From Dehalococcoidia bacterium (GTDB taxonomy: Bacteria > Chloroflexota > Dehalococcoidia > JACVQG01), in contig JACVQG010000092.1 in the NCBI GenBank assembly GCA_015661045.1, positions 1 through 10,050 of the forward strand: a stretch of 10,050 bases of DNA, given 5' to 3'. The notes under the pieces were generated by a model. That model ran no database searches. It was not told the DNA's origin and saw only the letters and a list, made by a program, of their open reading frames with translations. Shown here one piece after another: positions 1-8,096 of this stretch; position 1 is the first letter of the stretch, and every line of letters starts with the position of its first letter. A program made the translations under genes and the position numbers.

Positions 1-729
1 CCTGAACGGGAAGGGACACTCGTAGAGACAGCCCTCACGCAGCCAGCACTGGCTACTGGCAACCAGGGCTATCCTGGCTTCTTTACAGAGGTTATTAGTT
101 ATATCCAGGGTTACAGCCACGCCCACAAAAGAATATCCAGTAGCGCCGGGCAGGGTGTATTTCAGGTACGTACCGACGGTAGTCGGCGAGCTTTGGGGAA
201 TAGCAATTCCTACCAGTAACTCATCTCTCTTCAAAGTTGGTTTAAAAGGCGTCTGGCAAAATTTCTCTACAGGTAGATTCCTTTCACCCTGGGCGCTTAT
301 TAGCTTTAACTGTGCTCCCAAAACCATAAGAGGAGAGGCTGTATCGGCGCAACAGGAGGAGTTGCACAGATTACCGGCTACGGTTGCCATATTGCGGATC
401 TGATTGTTGCCAAATTTATCCGCCGCCTCCGCCAGAACAGCATATCTTTCCCTGATTACCGGAGAGGCTTTCACCTGGTTCAAAGTGACCAGAGGCCCGA
501 AAATAACTTTACCATCCCGCTGCTCGATACTATCCAGGCCAGGGATGCTCTTGAGAGACATAACGTATTCAGGCGTCTTTTTCCGCTTTCGGATCTCCGG
601 TATAAGGTCAGTGCCCCCGGCAAGAATAGCCGTGTTCTCCTGGTGCTGAGACAAGAGGGTTGTAGCCTCAGCTATAGTTTTAGGTGATAACAATTTAAAC
701 TTCGGCAGGTGAACCGAATAGTAATCCAT
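1..729 (-). CDS. Molybdenum hydroxylase FAD-binding subunit (CoxM/XDH type), 3' end cut by window edge
   Basis: This is the FAD subunit of a xanthine dehydrogenase/CO dehydrogenase-type enzyme. It passes electrons between the [2Fe-2S] subunit and the NAD(P)-side acceptor. The 243 visible residues show both FAD loops: AGGTDL at 37-42, and T-V-A-G-N at 116-120 followed by a Cys-rich stretch ending A-D-T-A-S-P. The line R-D-E-L-L-V-G-I-A-I-P near 169-178 marks the entry to the C-terminal flavoprotein domain. The reading frame is open to base 1, so about 40-50 residues (inferred from the usual length near 290) lie outside the window. The ATG at 729 has GGAG eight bases upstream. The gene starts 13 bases after the DsrH-like gene, so it is probably the fourth gene of that operon. 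The MoCo and Fe-S subunits are not in the window, and the substrate cannot be told. Confidence 0.9.
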   Translation of the reverse strand, partial: MDYYSVHLPKFKLLSPKTIAEATTLLSQHQENTAILAGGTDLIPEIRKRKKTPEYVMSLKSIPGLDSIEQRDGKVIFGPLVTLNQVKASPVIRERYAVLAEAADKFGNNQIRNMATVAGNLCNSSCCADTASPLMVLGAQLKLISAQGERNLPVEKFCQTPFKPTLKRDELLVGIAIPQSSPTTVGTYLKYTLPGATGYSFVGVAVTLDITNNLCKEARIALVASSQCWLREGCLYECPFPFR

Positions 730-742
730 AGTATTACTCCAT

Positions 743-1006
743 TTATGCTAGATTAACCACTTTATTTGCCACAATAAGATCAACCAGGTCATGATAGGAG
801 ATAAGTTTAACGGTATTTGGTGTGCGTTGATTCAAACCCCGGATATCCACATCCCATTTAATCGCATATACTTGAGTTTTATTAAAACCGGATACATCCA
901 GGAACACGCCGTCCTGGAGGAGCACTACCAGAGCCTCTTTATCCTCTTGGGCCAGAGCTAACGCCTCGGCGCTTGATTTATTGTGGATAAGGTACAGATT
1001 TGCCAT
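743..1006 (-). CDS. DsrH/TusB-like sulfur-relay protein
   Basis: This 87-residue protein has the length and pattern of DsrH/TusB. It opens with the strand M-A-N-L-Y-L-I-H, followed by a helix, the strand A-L-V-V-L-L-Q-D-G-V, and the strand Q-V-Y-A-I-K-W-D-V-D-I-R-G-L, and ends in an I-S-Y-H-D-L-V-D-L-I helix, which is typical of the family. In the DsrEFH and TusBCD heterohexamers this subunit sits beside the E/D and F/C subunits and helps relay persulfide sulfur. The protein contains no cysteine, so it lacks the conserved Cys of Allochromatium DsrH and could only be structural, as TusB is thought to be. Its ATG follows the stop of the preceding gene by one base, which suggests translational coupling; its own ribosome site is weak. 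Identification rests on size, pattern and the DsrE-F-H gene order. Confidence 0.75.
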   Translation of the reverse strand: MANLYLIHNKSSAEALALAQEDKEALVVLLQDGVFLDVSGFNKTQVYAIKWDVDIRGLNQRTPNTVKLISYHDLVDLIVANKVVNLA

Positions 1007-1007
1007 C

Positions 1008-1361
1008 TTAAAAATCCAGGACGAAATCAGATTGCTTAATTAGTTCCATTACCTTTCGATGATTAATAATCTCTATGTCGCTGGCTACCAAATCGTGACC
1101 AATATGACGGCTGGCTAGAGACTCCTCTTCTACCTTGAGAACCCACCCGGCACGGAGCAACGCAGAGATAAATGGGGCTGCCCCGATACGGTCAACAGAT
1201 TGAAGGGCAAAATAGGCGCCGTCGCCACGATAAACGATTTCTACAGCGTGCTCCACTTTGCTCATGGTAGCTACGCCCATAGCCAACCTTAGACCTTCGG
1301 CATAAAATATTGTACCAATGGGTGGATGCTGAAAAAGAATCAGCAATTGCTTTTGAGCCAC
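1008..1361 (-). CDS. DsrF/TusC-like (DsrE/F superfamily) sulfur-relay protein
   Basis: This 117-residue protein fits the DsrF/TusC subunit. It has the strand L-L-I-L-F-Q-H-P-P, a helix carrying E-G-L-R-L-A-M-G-V-A, then V-E-I-V-Y-R-G-D-G-A-Y-F-A, which matches the usual V-x-V-L-F-x-G-D-G-V line of the superfamily. It ends with a stretch like D-F-V-L-D-F. No cysteine is present, so it is unlikely to carry persulfide itself. The start is GTG at 1361 (Met in the protein), chosen because GGGAG lies a few bases upstream; it falls nine bases after the DsrE-like stop. It is the second gene of the operon, between the DsrE-like and DsrH-like genes. A generic DsrE/F-family protein cannot be excluded, but the three-gene order makes DsrF/TusC the best reading. 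Confidence 0.75.
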   Translation of the reverse strand: MAQKQLLILFQHPPIGTIFYAEGLRLAMGVATMSKVEHAVEIVYRGDGAYFALQSVDRIGAAPFISALLRAGWVLKVEEESLASRHIGHDLVASDIEIINHRKVMELIKQSDFVLDF

Positions 1362-1370
1362 CTTACTCCC

Positions 1371-1730
1371 TTATAGCTGTATAAGCCGGTCCATATCGCC
1401 TATCATATCGGCGAACAGGTTCAAAGGCCCCACTTTGACCCCATCGATATAATCCCGTCCGTCTGCCAGCCCACGGGCGTTAATGCATATGACGCAGGCA
1501 AATATCTTTGCTCCGCGCAAAAGCAAACGGCTGAAACGGTCCTTGGGCATTACCTCATAGCCACGTAGCGCCTGGAGCTTGATGGGGTTATACACACCAT
1601 CAAGGTAAAGAAAAAAGGATACCTCATGCCCTTTGTCCAGAGCTGCGTCGGCTATGTTGGCCGCGGTCTCCCAGTTCTGAAATTGCCAGGGGCTGGTTGT
1701 TATAATAAAGCCGATTTTTGCCATGTCCAT
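1371..1730 (-). CDS. DsrE/TusD-like sulfur carrier subunit
   Basis: This 119-residue protein is probably the sulfur-carrying member of the trio. It starts K-I-G-F-I-I-T-T-S-P-W-Q, as in DsrE-family folds, and has a V-S-F-F-L-Y-L-D-G-V-Y strand. Its A-C-V-I-C-I-N-A-R-G-L segment gives Cys79 and Cys82. DsrE and TusD hold their active persulfide cysteine (Cys78) at this point, in a C-x-x-x-A-x-x-R-G context. It is the only member of the trio with cysteines. It acts in the cytoplasm, taking sulfur from a desulfurase or rhodanese and passing it to an acceptor that is unknown here. It is the first gene behind the strong promoter at 1761-1789. The start could be the ATG at 1730 or the in-frame ATG two codons later; neither has a convincing ribosome site. 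Confidence 0.8.
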   Translation of the reverse strand: MDMAKIGFIITTSPWQFQNWETAANIADAALDKGHEVSFFLYLDGVYNPIKLQALRGYEVMPKDRFSRLLLRGAKIFACVICINARGLADGRDYIDGVKVGPLNLFADMIGDMDRLIQL

Positions 1731-1760
1731 CCATACTGCATTGAACCTAGGATGGACTTA

Positions 1761-1789
1761 AATATAACATCGCCCTTTTTACCTGTCAA
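1761..1789 (-). promoter_or_regulatory. Sigma-70-type promoter of the DsrEFH-like/FAD subunit operon
   Basis: On the minus strand a perfect TTGACA (1784-1789) is followed by 17 bases and TATATT (1761-1766). The bases TGT directly before the -10 box form an extended -10 element. Transcription should begin near 1753-1755, leaving a leader of about 25 bases before the DsrE-like start. No clear operator palindrome was seen. Confidence 0.85.
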
Positions 1790-1797
1790 GGCGAGTC

Positions 1798-1825
1798 TTG
1801 TTTTTATCAGGTGGCGGTGTATAAT
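1798..1825 (+). promoter_or_regulatory. Probable divergent promoter for the nitroreductase gene
   Basis: A perfect TATAAT (1820-1825) is preceded after 16 bases by TTGTTT (1798-1803), a half-match to TTGACA. It points rightward to the nitroreductase and leaves a leader of roughly 110 bases. Its -35 box lies only nine bases from that of the leftward promoter, so the two promoters could be regulated together. Confidence 0.5.
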
Positions 1826-1932
1826 TTTAAATTAGCTTTGCTATTTTACAGCCATACATGTCTATCATGAGCTTGCGCAGACGGCAGGATATGGTGTGAT
1901 TTTTGTTATTTTGAGAAATATTCGTTGTCAAT

Positions 1933-1938
1933 GGAGGA
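1933..1938 (+). promoter_or_regulatory. Ribosome binding site GGAGGA that decides the nitroreductase start
   Basis: GGAGGA ends five bases before an in-frame GTG at 1943. The earlier in-frame candidates, TTG at 1925 and ATG at 1931, have no Shine-Dalgarno match, and the ATG overlaps this site. This argues that translation starts at 1943. Confidence 0.65.
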
Positions 1939-1942
1939 TTTC

Positions 1943-2611
1943 GTGGAAGTTATTGATGCTATCTGGAGAAGGGCAAGCATCCGCTCCTTTAAACCTGACC
2001 CCGTATCCAAAGAGACATTGCATCAAATTTTGGAAATTGCCCTGCGTGCACCCTCATGGACAAATGTCCAGCCCTGGGAATTCGCTATTGTCGGTGGAGA
2101 ACCCCTGGCCCGTCTCAAGAAAGCGCTGGCAGAACGGGCTGCAAACCAGGACCCTCCTGCCAAACCGGACATTCCCTGGCCTGTGTTCCTGGAGCCGTAC
2201 GACCGGCGCCGCAAAGAGCTTGGCTATGGAATCTACGGAGTCAAAAATATTCCCCGGGACGACCAGCAAAAAAAGCTGGATTGGTATCTGAAGGGGGTGC
2301 AATTTTTCGATGCCCCGGCGGCAATAATTCTTTACGTTGACCGTAGTTTGAATGAATGGGCCATCCTGGACGTAGGCCATCTAAGCATGTGCATCCTTTT
2401 AACTGCGCAGGAATTTAAACTCGGGGCCTGCTCCCAGGCAGCCCCTACGCGTTTTCCAGAGGTAATCAGGAAAGAATTAGGCATCCCCGACTCTAAACTG
2501 ATACTAACTTCGATAGCCATCGGCTATCCAAACCGGGATGACCCTATCAATAGTTTGCGCAGTACCCGTGACCCGGTAGAAAAATTTGCCCACTGTTACG
2601 GATTGGACTGA
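1943..2611 (+). CDS. FMN-dependent nitroreductase family protein
   Basis: A 222-residue protein of the NfsB/NADH-oxidase nitroreductase fold: a cytoplasmic, homodimeric, FMN-binding enzyme that moves electrons from NAD(P)H to nitro compounds, quinones or other acceptors. From the GTG start, the phosphate-binding line R-R-A-S-I-R-S-F lies at 9-16 and A-P-S-W-T-N-V-Q-P-W at 36-45, equivalent to the usual A-P-S-x-x-N-x-Q-P-W. The second FMN-binding region G-A-C-S-Q-A-A-P and the C-terminal S-I-A-I-G-Y-P are also present, followed by the R-S-T-R-D-P-V tail typical of this group. A longer form starting at 1925 or 1931 is possible. The gene is followed after 61 bases by another FMN enzyme, probably on the same transcript. 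The true substrate is unknown. Confidence 0.9.
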   Translation: MEVIDAIWRRASIRSFKPDPVSKETLHQILEIALRAPSWTNVQPWEFAIVGGEPLARLKKALAERAANQDPPAKPDIPWPVFLEPYDRRRKELGYGIYGVKNIPRDDQQKKLDWYLKGVQFFDAPAAIILYVDRSLNEWAILDVGHLSMCILLTAQEFKLGACSQAAPTRFPEVIRKELGIPDSKLILTSIAIGYPNRDDPINSLRSTRDPVEKFAHCYGLD

Positions 2612-2660
2612 TGTTTTTCCAATCTTAAATACTCCCTTTTATAATGTTAAAGCTGAATCA

Positions 2661-2666
2661 AGGAGG
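2661..2666 (+). promoter_or_regulatory. Ribosome binding site AGGAGG that decides the start at 2673
   Basis: AGGAGG lies six bases before the ATG at 2673. An in-frame ATG at 2586 would give a longer protein, but it lies inside the end of the nitroreductase gene, has no such site, and would add 29 residues that do not resemble the family. Confidence 0.85.
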
Positions 2667-2672
2667 CCCAAA

Positions 2673-3659
2673 ATGTTCGATACCCGTATTACCAAACTCT
2701 TCGGTATAAAATATCCAATTATCGGTGGTGGAATGCAGTTCCTCTCCCGTGCCGGGCTTGTATCGGCTATCTCCAACGCCGGAGGGCTGGGCCTCATACC
2801 CGCAGCCATGTTCCCGGAACTGGATGATTTACGGAAGGAAATCCGTCTTACCAAAACCCTTACCAAAAAGCCCTTTGGGATTAACCTTACCCTTTTCCAA
2901 CATCCACGAGGTGTAACGATTGAGCAATATATTGATGTAATCCTGGATGAAGGTATAAAAATTGTAGAGACTGCCGGCCGCAGCCCGGAGCCCTACATAA
3001 AGAAACTCAAAGATAACGGCGTAATAATAATGCACAAAACGCCGGCAGTCCGATTCGCCAAAACCGCTGAGCGGGTAGGAGTTGATGCCATAGCTATCCT
3101 CGGAATGGAGGGGGCGGGTCATCCCGGCATGGACGACGTAACCTCGATGGTATTAATCCCTCTGGCTGCCGAAACGCTTAAAATTCCGGTTGTGGCCGCT
3201 GGAGGTATCAGCAATGCCCGTAGCTTCCTGGCCGCTCTTTCTCTGGGAGCAGAGGGCATTCTGATGGGTACCCGGTTTGCAATTACCCAGGAATCTCCTG
3301 CCCATCCCAAAATCAAGGAAGCACTGGTACAGGCTCCGGAAACAGCCACCGCTTTACTGGAGCGGTCGCTTGGTAACCCAATCCGGGCGCTAAAAAACAA
3401 GGCGGCGCAGACCATCCTGGAGCTGGAAACCAAAGGCGCTACCTCCGATGAACTCTTACCCTATATCAGAGGCGAACAGGGTAAAAAAGCCTGGATAGGC
3501 GGGGAAATCGATGCAGGCGTCGTTTCTATCGGGGAGGTAGTAGGTCTCGTCCACAACATACCCACCGTAAAAGAAGTGATCGATAGCATCGTCTCCGAAG
3601 CCCAGACACTGTTAGAACACCTGACGACAATATCGGGGACAAAACAGGCAAAACGGTAA
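2673..3659 (+). CDS. Nitronate monooxygenase / FabK-like FMN TIM-barrel enzyme
   Basis: A 328-residue flavoprotein of the nitronate monooxygenase (formerly 2-nitropropane dioxygenase) family, which also includes enoyl-ACP reductase FabK. The N-terminus carries Y-P-I-I-G-G-G-M-Q and S-N-A-G-G-L-G (residues 15-22 and 34-40). The H-150 region reads G-M-E-G-A-G-H-P-G, as in the family's conserved E-x-x-G-H-x-G. The FMN phosphate loop is A-A-G-G-I (175-179), and M-G-T-R-F (198-202) completes the barrel signature. Length is normal. FabK proteins share these motifs, so a role in fatty-acid synthesis cannot be excluded, but there are no fab genes nearby. The link to a nitroreductase suggests paired handling of nitro or nitronate compounds, or a shared redox role; this is inference. 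Confidence 0.88.
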   Translation: MFDTRITKLFGIKYPIIGGGMQFLSRAGLVSAISNAGGLGLIPAAMFPELDDLRKEIRLTKTLTKKPFGINLTLFQHPRGVTIEQYIDVILDEGIKIVETAGRSPEPYIKKLKDNGVIIMHKTPAVRFAKTAERVGVDAIAILGMEGAGHPGMDDVTSMVLIPLAAETLKIPVVAAGGISNARSFLAALSLGAEGILMGTRFAITQESPAHPKIKEALVQAPETATALLERSLGNPIRALKNKAAQTILELETKGATSDELLPYIRGEQGKKAWIGGEIDAGVVSIGEVVGLVHNIPTVKEVIDSIVSEAQTLLEHLTTISGTKQAKR

Positions 3660-3744
3660 AATATATCCGTTCAAAATAGCTGTTTCCAGCTACCATTAGT
3701 CAGGGCCTCAAAAAATCTATTTTCCACTACCCTGTGTTAACTCA

Positions 3745-3772
3745 TGGTCAAATTTCACATTTGTAGTATAAT
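3745..3772 (+). promoter_or_regulatory. Promoter of the threonine synthase operon
   Basis: TGGTCA (3745-3750, four of six matches to TTGACA) is followed after 16 bases by a perfect TATAAT (3767-3772). The leader to the start codon at 3822 is about 40 bases. The gap after the preceding flavoprotein gene is 162 bases, which supports a new transcription unit here. Confidence 0.65.
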
Positions 3773-3821
3773 ATTATTACGATTTGATAGGGAAACAACT
3801 TAAGGAGTTGAGATAACAAGT

Positions 3822-5084
3822 ATGTCCTTCACAACAGGTCTGCGCTGTCGGGAGTGCGGCAGAGCATATCCTATAGAACCTATCTACGTATGTGAAGTCT
3901 GCTTCGGCTCTCTGGAAGTAGTCTATGATTATGTCGCTATAAAGCGGCACATCAGCCGTGAGAAAATCGCAGCCGGCCCGAATTCGATGTGGCGTTATAA
4001 AGAGTTATTACCTGTAGGCGGTGATGTGGTGGACATCAACGCCGGGTTTACTCCCCTGGTAAAAGCCGAAAACCTGGGACGGGCGCTAGGTTTAAAACAG
4101 CTATATCTTAAAAACGATTGCGTTAACCCCTCTTATTCGTTTAAAGACAGGGTTGTAGCAGTTGCTGCTACTAAGGCCAGGGAATTTAAATTCGAGGCCA
4201 TAGCCTGCGCCTCAACCGGTAATCTGGCTTGTAGCGTAGCCGCCCACGCCGCCCGCGCTGGAATGAAGTCCTATGTATTCATCCCATCGGACCTGGAGCA
4301 GGGTAAAATCCTGGGTGCGGCAATATATGGCCCTACACTTATCGCCGTAGAAGGTAATTATGACCAGGTCAACCGCCTGTGCAGTGAACTGGCCGAGAAA
4401 TACCCCTGGGCTTTCGTGAACATAAACATACGCCCCTTCTATGCTGAGGGAAGCAAAACCCTGGCTTACGAGGTAGCTGAACAACTGGGCTGGCGGGCCC
4501 CGGACAATGCTGTAGTCCCTGTGGCTTCAGGTTCATTGTTCAATAAGATATGGAAAGGGCTTAATGAGTTCCATGACCTGGGGCTTATAGGCCCCGTTAA
4601 GACCAGGATGTTTGTAACTCAGGCCACAGGCTGTTCACCGGTCGCCACTGCGTATGAAAGCGGCAGCAATATCATCCGACCCGTGAAACCACAGACAATC
4701 GCCAAATCACTGGCGATTGGAAACCCAGCCGATGGCTATTACGCCCTCAAAACGATTCGTGAGTCGGGGGGTGGCGCTGCCATGTCTACCGACCCTGAGA
4801 TTGTGGACGGCATGAAGCTGCTGGCGGAAACAGAGGGGATATTTGCCGAAACAGCCGGCGGCGTGGTGATTGCCGGTTTGAAAAGGCTGGTCACATCCGG
4901 GGCCATCAAGGAAGACGAGTTAACAGTCGCTTATATTACCGGGAATGGTCTCAAGACTCTGGAAGCTATTCAGAATAGTGTAGTAAAACCTATCCTTATA
5001 AAACCTGATATCAATTCCTTTGAAGCGGCGCTGGGGTTTAAGATTGCAGCTACAGTTGAACGGAACAAGAGCCAGGTAGAATAA
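3822..5084 (+). CDS. thrC: Threonine synthase (or threonine synthase-like PLP enzyme)
   Basis: A 420-residue PLP enzyme. Threonine synthase converts O-phosphohomoserine to threonine and phosphate in the cytoplasm. The N-terminus holds a small zinc ribbon with Cys9, Cys12, Cys24 and Cys27. The PLP lysine is Lys108 in N-P-S-Y-S-F-K-D-R. The phosphate-binding S-T-G-N-L-A-C-S follows at 131-138, and later come A-S-G-S-L, A-G-G-V-V and I-T-G-N-G, all typical of the zinc-ribbon class. AAGGAG lies 14 bases before the ATG, a long spacing. The next genes, a NIL-domain protein and a sulfur carrier, are on the same strand, so the enzyme may instead, or also, act on O-phosphohomoserine with a sulfur donor. 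Ordinary threonine synthesis is the default reading; the alternative is inference from context. Confidence 0.88.
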   Translation: MSFTTGLRCRECGRAYPIEPIYVCEVCFGSLEVVYDYVAIKRHISREKIAAGPNSMWRYKELLPVGGDVVDINAGFTPLVKAENLGRALGLKQLYLKNDCVNPSYSFKDRVVAVAATKAREFKFEAIACASTGNLACSVAAHAARAGMKSYVFIPSDLEQGKILGAAIYGPTLIAVEGNYDQVNRLCSELAEKYPWAFVNINIRPFYAEGSKTLAYEVAEQLGWRAPDNAVVPVASGSLFNKIWKGLNEFHDLGLIGPVKTRMFVTQATGCSPVATAYESGSNIIRPVKPQTIAKSLAIGNPADGYYALKTIRESGGGAAMSTDPEIVDGMKLLAETEGIFAETAGGVVIAGLKRLVTSGAIKEDELTVAYITGNGLKTLEAIQNSVVKPILIKPDINSFEAALGFKIAATVERNKSQVE

Positions 5085-5133
5085 ACCTAAAATTGCCGAA
5101 ACCTTAATTTTTTATAAGGAGGACAACAGAATA

Positions 5134-5376
5134 ATGGCAAGACGGCGAGTGATGTTCACTTTCCCGCCAGAGCTAATCACTGAGCCCGTTATCTTTAACC
5201 TCGGCAAACAGTTCAAGGTGGTAACTAATATCCGCCGGGCTGATGTCACCGAGGACCGTGGCTGGGTTGTGTTAGAGATGGAGGGTAGGGATGAGGATAT
5301 AGAGCGGGGTATTACATGGGTAATCACTAAGGGCGTTCGAGTTGACCCCATTGGGAAGGATATCGTCGAAGGTTAA
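5134..5376 (+). CDS. Small NIL-domain protein
   Basis: An 80-residue stand-alone NIL domain (a ferredoxin-like beta-alpha-beta fold). It shows the usual start strand R-V-M-F-T-F, then E-P-V-I-F-N-L, K-V-V-T-N-I-R-R-A-D-V, the strand W-V-V-L-E-M-E-G, and an I-E-R-G-I-T-W-V helix ending K-G-V-R-V-D-P-I. This line-up is characteristic. NIL domains also sit at the C-terminus of the methionine importer MetN, where they bind methionine, and in proteins linked to anaerobic homocysteine synthesis. The gene follows threonine synthase by 49 bases with AAGGAGG upstream of its ATG (11-base spacing), so it is likely co-transcribed. No cysteine is present, so it does not bind an iron-sulfur cluster. Whether it is a ligand sensor or an enzyme partner is unknown. 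Confidence 0.82.
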   Translation: MARRRVMFTFPPELITEPVIFNLGKQFKVVTNIRRADVTEDRGWVVLEMEGRDEDIERGITWVITKGVRVDPIGKDIVEG

Positions 5377-5513
5377 TCCATCCTGTCCACTAAAATCACC
5401 GGTTAACCAAACTTGAAAATGGTATCCACCCCGGTTGGTCAAAATGTCTTTCGGATAACCTGTAGTATAAGTTTTTATGTTTTTTTGAATATTTTTTACC
5501 TAAGGAGTCAAGG

Positions 5514-7008
<1,495 letters not shown>

Positions 7009-7026
7009 CTTTTCTCCTGATAAACA

Positions 7027-7869
7027 CTAACTGGTTAAAACCCAGAGCAACCTGCCACCCACAAAGAGCAGGGCTACGGCCAGACTGCGGACTATCCATT
7101 TACCCTGCAACCTCTGAGCTACTCTTGCACCCCCCTGAGCGCCGATTATGGCGCCGGCGCCGATAATCAATGCTGGAGCATATACCACGTGGCCAAGTAT
7201 CTGGTGAAATGCCGACCCGGTGACAGTGCTAAGAGATAGTATGAAGGTTGACGTGGCAGTGGCAATATGGGTTGGGAAATTGAACAGATAAACCATAGTC
7301 GGAACCTGTACAACTCCACCGGCAATCCCCATCATGCTGGATATAAATCCAACAAAAAAACTGACTAAAATCCCTAACCACTCTTTATACGCGTACCGGA
7401 AAATCTTGCCTTTGTTATCCGTCACCGTTCGTACGGCATATACACGAGACAGTAGAGGAGCACATGAAAGTCCGGGACTATTGCCGTCATCTCGCTTGGG
7501 ACGCAGCAGAATAAATACCGCTATCCCAAATAACAAAGCTCCCAAGACCACGCTGAATACCTTAAAGGATAAATAGTTGGCAATATATGCACCCAATACG
7601 GAGCCAGGCAGGGTAGCTATGGCAAACCGGACCCCGGAGCGATAGTCGATGCGTTTTTGGCGCACGTAGGCTAGGGTACCTGACACTGCATTAAAGAAAA
7701 CAATTGTAAGGGATGTGCCAACCGTCTGCTGCGGGGTGAAGTGGTATACAAGAAGTAATACAGGTAATATGATGAATCCTCCACCCAATCCCACCAGTGT
7801 CCCGTAAAACCCGGCTCCCGCTCCTACGGCGAGAAGCTCCACAACCGTAAGCCAGGTAATATCAATCAT
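7027..7869 (-). CDS. TauE/SafE (TSUP) family membrane transporter
   Basis: A 280-residue multi-pass membrane protein of the TauE/SafE/TSUP family, whose members export or import sulfite, sulfonates, sulfoacetate or other organic anions. The sequence has the family's two repeats: G-T-L-V-G-L-G-G-G-F-I-I-L-P in the first half and S-S-M-M-G-I-A-G-G-V-V-Q-V-P in the second, each starting a set of three to four hydrophobic segments. A polar loop of about 45 residues between the halves contains many charged residues (R-P-K-R-D-D and the K-G-K-I-F-R region). I chose the ATG at 7869 because GGGTGG lies upstream. A GTG at 7902 would add 11 residues but has no ribosome site. The transporter is followed after 18 bases by tgt, probably in one operon. 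The substrate is not known from sequence. Confidence 0.85.
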   Translation of the reverse strand: MIDITWLTVVELLAVGAGAGFYGTLVGLGGGFIILPVLLLVYHFTPQQTVGTSLTIVFFNAVSGTLAYVRQKRIDYRSGVRFAIATLPGSVLGAYIANYLSFKVFSVVLGALLFGIAVFILLRPKRDDGNSPGLSCAPLLSRVYAVRTVTDNKGKIFRYAYKEWLGILVSFFVGFISSMMGIAGGVVQVPTMVYLFNFPTHIATATSTFILSLSTVTGSAFHQILGHVVYAPALIIGAGAIIGAQGGARVAQRLQGKWIVRSLAVALLFVGGRLLWVLTS

Positions 7870-7929
7870 ATTTAACCACCCACAATTAACCCCTCGGTAC
7901 ACGTCACTTTTTGTAAGGGGCTACACAGT

Positions 7930-8030
7930 TGTCATTCTGAACGGAGTGATAAATCAGGGGAAGTGTACCTTGCATTTGCGCCCCCACCCTGAGATCCTTC
8001 GTCCCGACTTGTCGGGACTCCAGGATGACA
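7930..8030. repeat. MITE-like inverted repeat element between hslV and the transporter gene
   Basis: The element lies in the 227-base gap between two genes. Its ends are TGTCATTCTG (7930-7939) and, inverted, CAGGATGACA (8021-8030), differing at one base. The left arm continues with A-A-C-G-G-A-G-T-G-A and a run ending AATCAGGGG; the right arm, read inverted, continues with a CGAAGGATCTCAGGG segment, so an imperfect match extends for about 35 bases. The centre is unpaired. Repeats with TGTCATTCTGAGCG-type ends are widespread in some Chloroflexota and Bacteroidota genomes and often sit between genes. No transposase or obvious target duplication is visible. It could form a hairpin in the RNA and lessen read-through from hslV. 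Confidence 0.75.
8001..8018. repeat. Perfect 8-base palindrome inside the right arm of the repeat element
   Basis: GTCCCGAC-TT-GTCGGGAC is a perfect 8-base stem with a two-base loop. It interrupts the right arm of the surrounding inverted repeat, between the segment ending GGATC/GAAG and the terminal CAGGATGACA. No T-run follows, so it is not a standard terminator. It may be an insertion in an older element, or a variant arm. Confidence 0.7.
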
Positions 8031-8096
8031 GACCAAAACATCCCTAAATGTCTTACCATCTTATTGAATGTTGAATAATTGTCGTGTATTAAGTTA

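Noticed and set aside
155..649. Two consecutive open frames on the plus strand.
   Set aside because: They are opposite the FAD subunit, whose frame carries both family motifs; their translations have no recognisable pattern.
2054..2380. Several overlapping open frames inside the nitroreductase on both strands.
   Set aside because: Shadows of a gene with clear FMN motifs; none has a convincing ribosome site.
3677..3692. TAGCTG-TTTC-CAGCTA hairpin after the nitronate monooxygenase-like gene, considered as a terminator.
   Set aside because: The stem is only six bases, not GC-rich, and no T-run follows, so it is too weak to call.
8001..8018. The perfect palindrome considered as a rho-independent terminator.
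   Set aside because: No T-run on either side, and it sits within the arm of a larger repeat.
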